Assembly: GCF_005503555.1 (NCBI RefSeq)
Contig: NZ_SCNG01000001.1
Location: 124,001 to 188,000, forward strand
Source of the DNA: Rudaea sp. 3F27F6
GTDB taxonomy: Bacteria > Pseudomonadota > Gammaproteobacteria > Xanthomonadales > Rhodanobacteraceae
Reading direction: 5' to 3'
DNA length: 64,000 bases
The translations under genes were made by a program, and so were the position numbers. Positions 50,451-58,986 of this stretch are shown here, piece by piece. Numbering within the stretch: position 1 is the first letter of the stretch; every line of letters begins with the position of its first letter. Below the pieces are notes generated by a model that searched no databases, was not told the DNA's origin, and saw only the letters and a program-made list of their open reading frames with translations.

Positions 50451-51026
50451 ATGCCGCGCAAATGGACTCCGATTCTCGCGTTCCTGCTCGCCTTTCTGGT
50501 CGGCATGGGCTGCGTGCTCGGCTATGTATGGTGGAACAAAGCATGGTGGGAAAAACACCAGTCACATCCGGCGATCGCTTATCAGGAACTGGTGCGCGGC
50601 GTCTGGGTGACGAGCCAGGTATCGCCGGACGACATCCGCGCGGGAAAGCTACGCGGCGTGCGCACTGTGGTCGACCTGCGTCCCGACGGCGAGGCCGCGG
50701 ACCAGCCCCCGTCGACCGAAGTCGCCGAAGCAGCCAAGGCCGCCGGCATCGGTTTCGACTACGTCCCGATTCCGCACGGCGCGATTCCCGAAGAAGCCGT
50801 GACGAGGCTACAGGCCGTGCTCGGCGAACGCCCTTATCCAGTTCTGCTCTATTGCCGCAGCGGCAGCCGCGCCGCGCGGACCTGGGCGCTCGGCGAGGCA
50901 ACGCAGGCGAACGGTTTGCCGGCATCGACGATCCGTGACACCGTGACCCGCGTCGGATTCTCGACCAAGGATATCGACACCGACATCGATGCGCGCATCG
51001 CCGCGCGCAAACAGGGAACGAATTGA
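50451..51026 (+). CDS. Membrane-anchored DUF442 / dual-specificity-phosphatase-like protein
   Basis: 191 aa with an N-terminal membrane anchor (ILAFLLAFLVGMGCVLGYVW). The following domain is of the TIGR01244/DUF442 (Blh) family: QVSPDDIRAGKLRGVRTVVDLRPDGEA, YVPIPHGAIPEEAVTRL and the P-loop LLYCRSGSRAARTW (C-x5-R). Members act as phosphatases or link to sulphide metabolism; neither is proven here. Plausible start of a short plus-strand run including the DMT transporter. Confidence 0.85.
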   Translation: MPRKWTPILAFLLAFLVGMGCVLGYVWWNKAWWEKHQSHPAIAYQELVRGVWVTSQVSPDDIRAGKLRGVRTVVDLRPDGEAADQPPSTEVAEAAKAAGIGFDYVPIPHGAIPEEAVTRLQAVLGERPYPVLLYCRSGSRAARTWALGEATQANGLPASTIRDTVTRVGFSTKDIDTDIDARIAARKQGTN

Positions 51027-51069
51027 CGTGTCGGCACCGGCGCAGGAGCATCAGGGCGGAAAAAGCCGA

Positions 51070-51183
51070 ATGAGCCCGCTTGTCTGCATACTATGGGCAA
51101 TCGCGATCGTGCTCGGCCTGATCCTCGGAGCGATCGCCGGTATCGCCCTCGTTTTACACTTTCGCTTGATCGACATCTGTTGA
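51070..51183 (+). CDS. Putative 37-aa membrane microprotein
   Basis: MSPLVCILWAIAIVLGLIL and the following residues form one long membrane helix and a short polar tail; too short for usual annotation. Its TGA overlaps the TTG start of the following transporter (TTGA), which would allow translational coupling. A purine-rich GGCGGAAAAAG precedes the ATG. It may instead be leader sequence. Confidence 0.35.
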   Translation: MSPLVCILWAIAIVLGLILGAIAGIALVLHFRLIDIC

Positions 51184-52082
51184 AACGCTCCCCTTACTAC
51201 GCTCCCGCGCTGATGACGGCGAGCGCGATCCTGTTCGGCCTGATGGCCGTCGCGCTGCGCCTCGCCACCGCGCAGGTCAGTTCGTCCGAAGCCGCATTCT
51301 TCCGCGCCTTCTTCGGCCTGATCTTCACCCTGCCGCTGCTGATCAAGCCCGGTTTCGCCCTGCTGCGCACCTCGCGCTTCCATCTCTATCTGCTGCGCGG
51401 CATGACCGGGGCGATGTCGATGCTCGCGAGTTTCTGGGCGCTCGCTCATCTGCCGCTCGCACAAGCGGTGTCGATCTCGTACTCGACGCCGCTGTTCGTC
51501 ACCATCGGCGCGGTGTTCCTGCTCGGCGAAGTCGTGCGCGCGCGGCGCTGGACGGCGGTCGCGATCGGCTTCGTCGGCGTGCTCGTGATCATGCGTCCGG
51601 GCAGCATGAGTTTTTCCGTCGACATGCTCGTCGCGCTGATCGGTGCGGCGTTCGCGGCAAGCTCGTACATCAGCATCAAGTTCCTCTCGCGCACCGAGCC
51701 GCCCGACGCGGTCGTGATCTACATGAGCCTGATCATGTCGCCGATCGCGCTCGTGCCGGCGCTGTACGCGTGGACCTGGCCCGACGCGACGGGCTGGCTC
51801 TGGCTCGTGCTGACCGGGCTGATCGGCACGATCGCGCAGATCCTGATGACCCGTGCCTACGAGGCCGGCGACGTCTCCGCGCTCGTGCCGATCAACTTCC
51901 TGCAATTGCCGGTCGTGGTGGTCTGCGCGTACTTCCTGTTCGACCAGAAGCTCGATCTGGCGACAGCGCTCGGCGCAGGTATCATCATCGCCGCCAACCT
52001 CTATATCGCGCACCGCGAGGCGATGCTGACGCGCCGGCGCCGTGCGGAAGATTCGTCAGGCGAAACCGGCACACAGGCATGA
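51180..52082 (+). CDS. EamA/DMT-family transporter
   Basis: About 300-aa, ten-helix inner-membrane protein of two EamA halves (PALMTASAILFGLMAVALRLA, ISYSTPLFVTIGAVFLLGE; GLIGTIAQILMTRAYEAGDVSALVPINFLQLPVVV is the conserved second-half end). Probable metabolite or purine/amino-acid exporter. I favour TTG 51180, coupled to the microprotein; ATG 51213 is an alternative. The gene on the opposite strand in the same region is a shadow. Confidence 0.88.
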   Translation: MKRSPYYAPALMTASAILFGLMAVALRLATAQVSSSEAAFFRAFFGLIFTLPLLIKPGFALLRTSRFHLYLLRGMTGAMSMLASFWALAHLPLAQAVSISYSTPLFVTIGAVFLLGEVVRARRWTAVAIGFVGVLVIMRPGSMSFSVDMLVALIGAAFAASSYISIKFLSRTEPPDAVVIYMSLIMSPIALVPALYAWTWPDATGWLWLVLTGLIGTIAQILMTRAYEAGDVSALVPINFLQLPVVVVCAYFLFDQKLDLATALGAGIIIAANLYIAHREAMLTRRRRAEDSSGETGTQA

Positions 52083-52089
52083 GAAGAGC

Positions 52090-52680
52090 ATGAACGCACC
52101 TGCCGCAGAGAGTGACTCTGCCCAATCCACGCGCCCCCTGTCTCGGCCGGATATCACGAGCATGCTCGCGCTCGCGGTCAGCGTCTTCGCCCTCGCGCTC
52201 GGCGCGTGGCAGACGAGGCTGATGCAGAGCCAGGCGCGCGCGAGCGTCTGGCCGTTCCTGTCGATCGGCTACAGCTACACGAGCAACGTCGATCCCGACA
52301 GTTTCATCTGGCAGATCGACAACAACGGCGTCGGCCCGGCGCGCGTGCAGTCGGTCAGCCTGAGCGTCGACGGCAAGCCGATGCGGCATTGGGAAGAAGT
52401 CCTCGTCGCGATCGATGCACCGCCGCGCCGCAACCTGGCGACGACCAGTCTCAACGGCGGGGTGATCCCGCCGAGCCTGAACCGCGAGACGACGATCGCC
52501 GCGATCCGCGTCAACGACCGCGAGGTCGCCGCGCACTTCAAGAGTTCGATCGCCCGCTTCCGCATGGACATCTGCTACTGCTCGGTCTACGACGAATGCT
52601 GGGTCGCGCATTGGCAGCAGTCGCGCGTCGATCCGGTCGAACGCTGCGGCGCGGACGGCAGCGTGCAGTTCGACGAATGA
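52090..52680 (+). CDS. Membrane-anchored protein, tandem paralogue 1
   Basis: 196 aa: cytoplasmic head of about 20 residues, one membrane helix (ITSMLALAVSVFALALGAW), a QTRLMQSQARASVWPFL coiled start, and an extracytoplasmic domain. That domain has NNGVGPARVQSVSLSVDGKP, SLNGGVIPPSLNRETTIA and the Cys motif MDICYCSVYDECW. No family recognised. It shares about half its residues with the next gene, 60 nt downstream, so the two arose by tandem duplication. The conserved CYCSVYDECW motif may bind metal or form disulphides. Confidence 0.75.
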   Translation: MNAPAAESDSAQSTRPLSRPDITSMLALAVSVFALALGAWQTRLMQSQARASVWPFLSIGYSYTSNVDPDSFIWQIDNNGVGPARVQSVSLSVDGKPMRHWEEVLVAIDAPPRRNLATTSLNGGVIPPSLNRETTIAAIRVNDREVAAHFKSSIARFRMDICYCSVYDECWVAHWQQSRVDPVERCGADGSVQFDE

Positions 52681-52741
52681 GCATAGGCACCGCGGCGGTG
52701 CGAACATCGCCGCGCCCAATCCGCATCAGCGAGTGCAACCC

Positions 52742-53344
52742 ATGGACACCAACGACCTGCCGCCTGCCCGCTCCCGCCGCATCCGCGCCAGCGACATCGG
52801 CAGCTTCGCCGCGCTCGCACTGAGCGTGCTCGCGCTCGCGACCGGCGCCTATCAGACCCGGCTGATGCAGGCGCAGACCGAACTGATGCAGACGCAGTCG
52901 CGCGCCAGCGTCTGGCCCTACGTCACCGTCGGCAAGAATGAAGACGCGATCGCCGGCCACGAGACCTTCGTCTGGCGCGTCGACAACAACGGCGTCGGCC
53001 CGGCAAAAATTCAATCGGTCGAGGTGAAACTCGACGGCAAGCCTTACCGCAACTGGAAAGAGTTGTTCGCCGTGCTGGCGCCCGAGCAGGAGTTCCACGC
53101 ACAGACCTCCTCGCTCAACGGCCTCGTGCTACCGCCGAGCCTCAATCGCGAAACGACGATCGAGATGGTCAAACCCGACACAGCCGAGCGCGCCAAGGTG
53201 TTCCTCACCGCGCAGCAGCGCATATCGATCGAAGTCTGCTACTGCTCGGTCTACGACGAATGCTGGATCGCGCAATCGCTCAAGCCCGGCAACACGTCGG
53301 TGCCGCGCTGCGAAAGGGCCGGCAAGCTGCAGTTCGAGGACTGA
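52742..53344 (+). CDS. Membrane-anchored protein, tandem paralogue 2
   Basis: 200 aa with the same layout as the preceding gene: membrane helix (GSFAALALSVLALATGAY), the segment QTRLMQAQTELMQTQSRASVWP (one heptad longer than in its partner), then NNGVGPAKIQSVEVKLDGKP, SLNGLVLPPSLNRETTIE and ISIEVCYCSVYDECWIAQ. The extra heptad lengthens a short coiled coil. Start ATG 52742; GTG 52733 is an alternative. Function unknown. It could form a heteromer with paralogue 1 (inference). Confidence 0.75.
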   Translation: MDTNDLPPARSRRIRASDIGSFAALALSVLALATGAYQTRLMQAQTELMQTQSRASVWPYVTVGKNEDAIAGHETFVWRVDNNGVGPAKIQSVEVKLDGKPYRNWKELFAVLAPEQEFHAQTSSLNGLVLPPSLNRETTIEMVKPDTAERAKVFLTAQQRISIEVCYCSVYDECWIAQSLKPGNTSVPRCERAGKLQFED

Positions 53345-53425
53345 AGCCTCGAGGCATCGATCGGTCGGTACGACGACGGCGACCGGATTCGCCGATGCCA
53401 GCGCATGCCAGCATCACATCTCGCA

Positions 53426-53941
53426 CTAAGCGCCGGGCGTCGCTCCCTCGCTGCGGCCGATCTCGTCCAGATGGATGCGCACGGACGAGGCTTCGAGTTT
53501 GCTCGTCGGCAACGCGATAAAGGCGTCGATGCGATTCTTCAGATAACGGAACGCCGTGGCAAACGCCGTGAGCTTCTGCACCGACGTGCCTTCGACCGCG
53601 GCCGGATCTTCGATGCCCCAATGCGCCTTGAGCGGATGACCGGGCCAGATCGGGCAGACTTCGCCCGCGGCGTTGTCGCAGACGGTGAAGACAAAATCCA
53701 TCTGCGGCGCCCCCGCCGCCTCGAACTCATCCCAGCTTTTCGAGCGCAGGCCCTCGATCGGATAACCGAATCGTTCGAGCGTTTCGAGCGCGAGCGGATT
53801 GACCTCTCCCTTGGGCATGCTGCCCGCGGAATAAGCGCGGAAACGCCCCGCACCGTCTTTCGCGAGAATGCTCTCGGCGAGGATCGAGCGCGCCGAATTG
53901 CCGGTACAAAGAAACAACACGTTGAAACTGCGATCGGTCAT
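53426..53941 (-). CDS. arsC: Arsenate reductase, thioredoxin-coupled (ArsC of the LMW-PTP type)
   Basis: 171 aa with the P-loop FLCTGNSARSILAE (C-x5-R) and the redox Cys pair in VCDNAAGEVCPIWPG, which passes electrons to thioredoxin. This is the Staphylococcus/Bacillus-type ArsC, not the glutaredoxin type. Its start overlaps the aquaporin stop by 4 nt. End of the ars operon, reducing arsenate to arsenite. Confidence 0.93.
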   Translation of the reverse strand: MTDRSFNVLFLCTGNSARSILAESILAKDGAGRFRAYSAGSMPKGEVNPLALETLERFGYPIEGLRSKSWDEFEAAGAPQMDFVFTVCDNAAGEVCPIWPGHPLKAHWGIEDPAAVEGTSVQKLTAFATAFRYLKNRIDAFIALPTSKLEASSVRIHLDEIGRSEGATPGA

Positions 53942-54633
53942 GACGGACTCCGCGTAGGGGAAGTAAGTAAAGGGTAGGCTGCCGGGCGCAGCGCATGGGC
54001 AACGGCCAGCACAAGAATCGCACCGCTCAGTTGCGCCAGAATGAAGCCCGCGACATCAACAGGCCGAATGCCGGCGAACGTGCTGGTGAGCGATCGGGCG
54101 ATCGTCGCTGCCGGATTGGCGAACGACGTCGATGCAGTGAACCAGTATGCGGCCGTGATGTAGCTGCCGACCGCCGCGGGAATCGCGCCGGGGCGATGCC
54201 GCAAGGCAATCAGGATCGAGGCGAGCAGGCCCGCGGTCGCGACCGCCTCGCTTATCCATTGACCCCATCCCGTGCGGACTTTTGCACCGATCTGCCAGAC
54301 GTTCAGATCGAACATCAGATGGGCCAGCCATACACCGGCCAGCGCACCGAGCACCTGCGCGAACATATAACTCATCGCTTCGCCAGCGCCTTGATCGCCG
54401 CGCCACCACATAACGAAGGTCACAACGGGATTGAAATGCGCGCCGGAAATCGGGCCGAGCAGAGCGATCAACACATACAAGCCTGCGCCGGTGGCCACGG
54501 CATTCGCCAACAACGCAATCGCCGGGTTTCCCTGAGCCAAGCGTTCGGCCATGACGCCCGAGCCGACCACCACGGCGAGCAACACCGCGGTGCCGCCGAA
54601 CTCTGCAAGCCAAGCATCACGGCGATTTCTCAT
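53938..54633 (-). CDS. aqpS: Aquaporin-family channel, probably an arsenite facilitator
   Basis: About 231-aa MIP-family protein with six helices and the two half-helix NPA boxes as AHFNPVVTFV (NPV) and FANPAATIARS (NPA). The GGTAVLLAVVVGSGVMAE start is typical. In ars operons such channels (AqpS) carry arsenite out of the cell; this one is between arsI and arsC, supporting that role. No ArsB/Acr3 pump is present, so it would be the only exit route seen here. Starts at ATG 54633. Confidence 0.85.
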   Translation of the reverse strand: MRNRRDAWLAEFGGTAVLLAVVVGSGVMAERLAQGNPAIALLANAVATGAGLYVLIALLGPISGAHFNPVVTFVMWWRGDQGAGEAMSYMFAQVLGALAGVWLAHLMFDLNVWQIGAKVRTGWGQWISEAVATAGLLASILIALRHRPGAIPAAVGSYITAAYWFTASTSFANPAATIARSLTSTFAGIRPVDVAGFILAQLSGAILVLAVAHALRPAAYPLLTSPTRSPS

Positions 54634-54781
54634 AGCAAACCCCGATTCGGATAAATCGCGCCGGCCGGACATAGGCGAAAGAATCCGCAGGCGGCGAAGA
54701 TACTTATGGCGTATTCACGCGGCAGACCGATGCCCACAGTGGCGTCACCGGTATGCCGCAAGCGTCTGTTGTCCTCGTCCG

Positions 54782-55210
54782 CTACGAGCGGACACAGCAC
54801 GCCGCCGCTGATTCGCTGCGCATTTCGGCGCGGTCCTTGCCGTACACGGGTGCGCTGGCGAGGGTATGAAAGGTTTCCCAGGCGATGCCCTGCGGGTCGG
54901 TGATCCAGTGCTTGTCCGACTGCGCGTAGCAACACGTCGTTGCCTCTTCGTCGAGCACGCCGCTTCCGCTGCGCACCAGACGCGCGCGCATCGCCTGCAA
55001 TTCCTCGGCGTCTTCGACCTGAAACCCCAAATGGTCGACGCCGTGCTGCGCGGAGCGCGTCGAGATCGCGAAATTGATTTTCGGGTCGTCGAGCATCCAT
55101 TTCGCATAGTCGGCCTTGCGCACGCTCGGAGCCGAGCCGAACAGGGTCGAATAAAAGCCGATGCTTTGATCGAGATCGGCGACGGCCACGTGGACGTGAA
55201 AGCGGTTCAT
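54782..55210 (-). CDS. arsI: ArsI-like C-As lyase (vicinal oxygen chelate protein)
   Basis: 142 aa of the glyoxalase/VOC type. Putative metal ligands are His5 or His7 (FHVHVAV), His60 (GVDHLGF) and Glu112 (IAWETF); the vicinal Cys pair of ArsI is present at Cys93-Cys94 (EEATTCCYAQSDKHW). ArsI breaks the C-As bond of trivalent organoarsenicals. CadI proteins share this fold, but the TCCYA-SDK-W motif and arsenic context favour ArsI. GAGGAA lies 6 nt before the ATG at 55210, which overlaps the arsR stop by 4 nt. Confidence 0.85.
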   Translation of the reverse strand: MNRFHVHVAVADLDQSIGFYSTLFGSAPSVRKADYAKWMLDDPKINFAISTRSAQHGVDHLGFQVEDAEELQAMRARLVRSGSGVLDEEATTCCYAQSDKHWITDPQGIAWETFHTLASAPVYGKDRAEMRSESAAACCVRS

Positions 55211-55548
55211 GTTTTCTTCCTCGCAGGTTTGGACGAACGTTTCGGCGGACAGCATGCGGCGAGGTCGCCGCGACAGCAGTTCTCAGTGAGGTAGGCGACC
55301 AAGCCGTTCATCGCTTCGAAATTCGCCGTATAGCGAACGTAGCGGCCTTGCTGCTCGCTGCGCACAAGACCGGCGATGACCAGTTCTTTGGCGTGGAAGG
55401 TCAGGGCAGTCGATGCGATTCCGAGCGCTTCGGCAATTTGCCCGGCAACGGCACCTTCGTGGCCCATTTCGACGAGGTAGCGAAAGATCGCCAGGCGCGA
55501 CCGCTGGGCGAGCGCTCCGAGTGCGGCAAGTATCGTGTCTTCTTTCAT
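55207..55548 (-). CDS. arsR: ArsR-family arsenic-responsive repressor
   Basis: 113-aa winged-helix repressor. The HTH is GQIAEALGIASTALTFHAKEL. The C-terminal tail carries Cys91-Cys92 and Cys99-Cys100 (TENCCRGDLAACCPP). The usual helix-3 CVC pair is absent, so the As(III) site is probably built from these C-terminal cysteines, as in Acidithiobacillus ferrooxidans-type ArsR. First gene of the operon; a 20-bp palindrome begins at its start codon. Confidence 0.92.
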   Translation of the reverse strand: MKEDTILAALGALAQRSRLAIFRYLVEMGHEGAVAGQIAEALGIASTALTFHAKELVIAGLVRSEQQGRYVRYTANFEAMNGLVAYLTENCCRGDLAACCPPKRSSKPARKKT

Positions 55549-55568
55549 ATTTCAATAATTATTGAAAT
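55549..55568. promoter_or_regulatory. ArsR operator palindrome
   Basis: ATTTCAATAATTATTGAAAT at 55549-55568 is a perfect 20-bp palindrome immediately before the arsR ATG, followed by ATTGAA. It matches the imperfect ATTCAA-type dyads bound by ArsR/SmtB repressors and would block the operon promoter in the absence of arsenite. The rest of 55569-55874 contains no supported gene. Confidence 0.75.
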
Positions 55569-55874
55569 ATTGAATTTTGTCAACGACCGCGACTCGCTCG
55601 TCTGCGCTGGAGTGCGAGAACCGTTACTGCTGAAGAATGAAGAAGGTGCAGACGCTACGCTTCACGCCTCACCCGATCTTGCGAAAGGTACGTTCGCCCG
55701 AGGCATCGTCGGCGAATTTCTCTACTCGGTCTCCGCGCACGAATCGATCCGAACGCGAGTCCGAATCGACGCGTAGTCGCGAACGAGATCCAGAAATTGT
55801 CCTGTTGAAGACCACGTCTTCGAGCGCACCCCGAACTTCTCCGGGAATCGGCGAAATCGAGGACAGTCGCCGCG

Positions 55875-57131
55875 CTATGCCCTAGCGGTGAATTTGCGCG
55901 CCACGTATTCCTCGACGATGCCGACGAATTCGTGCGCGATGTTCTCGCCGCGCAGGGTCATCGCTTTCGCGCCGTCGATGAACACCGGCGCGGCCGGCGC
56001 CTCACCCGTGCCCGGCAGCGAGATGCCGATATTGGCATGCTTGGATTCGCCCGGACCGTTGACCACGCAGCCCATCACGGCGAGGGTCAGATTCTCGACG
56101 CCGTCGTACTTGATGCGCCACTCGGGCATCTTCGCGCGCACATGCTCCTGCACGGTCTTGGCGAGTTCCTGGAAGAACACGCTCGTGGTGCGGCCGCAGC
56201 CCGGACAGGCGGTGACCAGCGGCGTGAACGCGCGCAGGCCCATGGTCTGCAGCAGCTCCTGGGCGACGATCACTTCGCGCGTGCGCGATTCGTTCGGCTC
56301 GGGCGTCAGCGAGATGCGGATCGTGTCGCCGATGCCTTCCTGCAGCAGCACGGCAAGCGCGGCGCTCGAAGCAACGATGCCCTTCGAGCCCATGCCGGCT
56401 TCGGTCAGGCCGAGATGCAGCGCGTAGTCGCCGCGCGCGGCGAGGTCGCGATACACGGAGATCAATTCCTGCACGCCGGAGACTTTGCACGAGAGAATGA
56501 TCTTGTCGCGCGCCATGCCGAGTTCCTCGGCGCGCGCGGCCGAATCGAGCGCCGAGCGGATCAGCGCTTCGCGCGCGACGTGCGCGGCGTCCCAGGGTTC
56601 GACGCGCGCATGGTTCTCGTCCATCAGCGCGGCGACCATGCTCTGGTCGAGCGAACCCCAGTTCGCACCGATGCGCACCGGCTTCGCGTACTTCAGGGCA
56701 AATTCTATAATTGTGGAAAATTGCACGTCGCGCTTCTTGCCGAAGCCGACGTTGCCGGGATTGATGCGGTACTTCGCCAGCGCTTCGGCACAAGCCGGTT
56801 CGACGGCGAGGAGCTGGTGACCGTTGTAATGGAAGTCGCCGATCAGCGGCACGCCGACGCTCATCATGTCGAGGCGCTCGCGGATGCGCGGCACCGCGGC
56901 GGCAGCCTCCGGCGTATTCACCGTGATGCGCACCAGCTCCGATCCGGCGCGCGCGAGCTCGGCGACCTGTTTCGTCGTCGACGCGACATCGGCCGTATCG
57001 GTATTCGTCATCGACTGCACGACGACCGGCGCCGCGCCGCCGACGTGCACGCTGCCGATCGCGACACCGACCGAGGCGCGCCGCGGCAGCACACCGACGT
57101 GCGCGAGTGAAGACTGGGAAGATACGCTCAT
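55875..57131 (-). CDS. ispG: 4-hydroxy-3-methylbut-2-en-1-yl diphosphate synthase (flavodoxin)
   Basis: 418-aa [4Fe-4S] enzyme of the MEP pathway converting methylerythritol cyclodiphosphate to HMBPP. It has [20 protein letters not shown] and [10 protein letters not shown] in the TIM-barrel part. The cluster ligands are CPGCGRT and CVVNGPGE, separated by about 35 residues. The ATG at 57131 (MSVSSQSS) is used; the longer frame is not conserved. Essential in most Gram-negative bacteria. Confidence 0.95.
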   Translation of the reverse strand: MSVSSQSSLAHVGVLPRRASVGVAIGSVHVGGAAPVVVQSMTNTDTADVASTTKQVAELARAGSELVRITVNTPEAAAAVPRIRERLDMMSVGVPLIGDFHYNGHQLLAVEPACAEALAKYRINPGNVGFGKKRDVQFSTIIEFALKYAKPVRIGANWGSLDQSMVAALMDENHARVEPWDAAHVAREALIRSALDSAARAEELGMARDKIILSCKVSGVQELISVYRDLAARGDYALHLGLTEAGMGSKGIVASSAALAVLLQEGIGDTIRISLTPEPNESRTREVIVAQELLQTMGLRAFTPLVTACPGCGRTTSVFFQELAKTVQEHVRAKMPEWRIKYDGVENLTLAVMGCVVNGPGESKHANIGISLPGTGEAPAAPVFIDGAKAMTLRGENIAHEFVGIVEEYVARKFTARA

Positions 57132-57293
57132 GGGAAAATCGGACCGGACGGGCCGAAGTACGGCCGCAATGGCGTCGATTTTACCGAATCGGCGATGAAC
57201 TCGCCCGTTCACGTGACGTGTTCGCGCGAAAACTCGCGGTCATATGCGCAGCGCAGACTGCAAGCCGAGACAGCGCCCGGCGCAGGCCACGTC

Positions 57294-58952
57294 TCAGCCG
57301 TGCACGATACGCACGAGCGCTTCGTCGGGCAGGACGATTTTCTGGTACAGCCCGGCTTCGAGCAGTTCGTACGAAGCGACGCGCACCGGCCGTGGCATCG
57401 TATCGGCCGCTGCGTCGTCGATGCGCAGCACTTCGAGCATCACCGCGTCGCGCACGAACGGCCGCGGCACGAGAATGCCCTGCTCGCCGCCCCGTGCTTC
57501 GCCGCCCGCACCGATCAGAATTCCGCGTATCGGCGCGCGCGACATGCCTCCGGCGTCGAGTGCGTACACCGCGACTGCGAGCGGCTGCGACGACAGCAGT
57601 TCCACGCCGGCTTCGACGCCGCGGTCGCGATCGGCGCGCAGCCAACGCAGTGCGCCGTAGCGCCACTGCTGCTCGCCGCGCGCAAGCGGGGCGACGGCGA
57701 TCAGCTCGCCGACGCGTGCACGCGCATCCTCGCCCGCGTTCCAGCGCAACCGGTACCCGCGCCGGCTGCGGTCCACCGCCTCGGCGCGTGCGCGCCGTAC
57801 GGTGGCGCGCGACGGCGTGCGCTGCGCCCAGCTCGCCACCGCGGTGGGTGCTTCGCCGCCGAGCGGCAGGGCGGTCTCGAAATCCTGATTGCCGGAAAGC
57901 AGAAAATGCAGGCCCGACAAACCGACTTCGGTTTCGAGCAGAGTTTCGTCGGCGCTGCGCGGATGTTCGCGCTCGCTGCGCTCCGACCAGACGCGGCGCA
58001 GCACTTCGACGATGCCGGCCGGCAGCGCCGCGCGTGCGCCGCCGCGGCGCGCCGGCACGACGATCTCGTCGCCATCGCCGCGCTTGTCGAGCAGCGCATC
58101 GAACTGCGCAAGCAAGCCGCTGATGTCGAGCACCCAACGATCGTCCGCATCGATCTGCGCGCCGCGCGGCGGCGCCGGCGGCGATAGATCGCCGGCGGCA
58201 TAGATCGCGATCGCGCCGATCGGCGCGTGTCCCGGCCGCACCTCGCACCACGACGCGAGCGCCGCGAGATTCATATGCAGTTGCCGGTTCTGCACCTGGG
58301 TGAACTGGTTCGGCCGCGCGAACGCGTGCAGCACGGCCTGGGTGTAGATCGCACGCGCGCTCGTCTTCGCTCCGGTCGAGACGACCGTATATTCCGCGTC
58401 CGCACAGCCCGAGGCGACGGCGAAACGGAACAGGTCGTGCAGGCTCTGCCAGGTACCGGCGGCCGGTTCGCCGTGCATTCTCCAGGCAAGCCAGAGACGC
58501 ACGCTTTGATGCAGGCAGGCGCGCATGAGCGCCTTGGCGACGACGGAACGGCGCAGGAACGAGACCTTGCCGTCGGCCGTGCACAAATCGCAGACGATCT
58601 CGGCATAGCCGATCGCCAGTTCGCGCTCGATCTCGGCGGCAAGCTGGGCGTCGTCGTAGCGGTCGGTCGACATCGGAAAAAATTCGCGCGCTTCGTTTTT
58701 CGCGTCGTCGACGAGCGCGGCCGAGGTCAGCTCGAGCATTTCGAGCATCGCCAGGCGCGCTTTCGGCGCGACCACGGCGGCATTGAGCTGGCGCAGCGCA
58801 TCCTGCAGGCGGGTCAGGGTGAAGCCGCGATTGGCCAGTTGCAGCCGGTCCAGCCATTCGCGCATGGCCTTCGGATCGGCGACGAAGGATCCCCTCTCGG
58901 CCGCGGCACGCGGCGGAAGCATCGATTTCAATCGAGTGTACACAGCATTCAT
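57294..58952 (-). CDS. Uncharacterised protein with C-terminal PilZ-like segment
   Basis: 552 aa, no signal peptide or membrane helix. The N-terminal about 300 residues are helical (RLQDALRQLNAAVVAPKARL, LCTADGKVSFLRRSVVAKAL). The region near residues 385-460 has SRRGYRLRWNAGEDARARVG and RYGALRWLRADRDRGVEAGVELL. VDRSRRG fits the D/N-x-S-x2-G of PilZ domains, which bind c-di-GMP, but the upstream RxxxR is weak (RRARAE). I suggest a c-di-GMP-responsive protein without naming it. Its start is 34 nt past the acetyl-CoA hydrolase stop. Confidence 0.72.
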   Translation of the reverse strand: MNAVYTRLKSMLPPRAAAERGSFVADPKAMREWLDRLQLANRGFTLTRLQDALRQLNAAVVAPKARLAMLEMLELTSAALVDDAKNEAREFFPMSTDRYDDAQLAAEIERELAIGYAEIVCDLCTADGKVSFLRRSVVAKALMRACLHQSVRLWLAWRMHGEPAAGTWQSLHDLFRFAVASGCADAEYTVVSTGAKTSARAIYTQAVLHAFARPNQFTQVQNRQLHMNLAALASWCEVRPGHAPIGAIAIYAAGDLSPPAPPRGAQIDADDRWVLDISGLLAQFDALLDKRGDGDEIVVPARRGGARAALPAGIVEVLRRVWSERSEREHPRSADETLLETEVGLSGLHFLLSGNQDFETALPLGGEAPTAVASWAQRTPSRATVRRARAEAVDRSRRGYRLRWNAGEDARARVGELIAVAPLARGEQQWRYGALRWLRADRDRGVEAGVELLSSQPLAVAVYALDAGGMSRAPIRGILIGAGGEARGGEQGILVPRPFVRDAVMLEVLRIDDAAADTMPRPVRVASYELLEAGLYQKIVLPDEALVRIVHG

Positions 58953-58986
58953 ATCAATCACGGCAATCAACGGCGCGGGGTCATTC

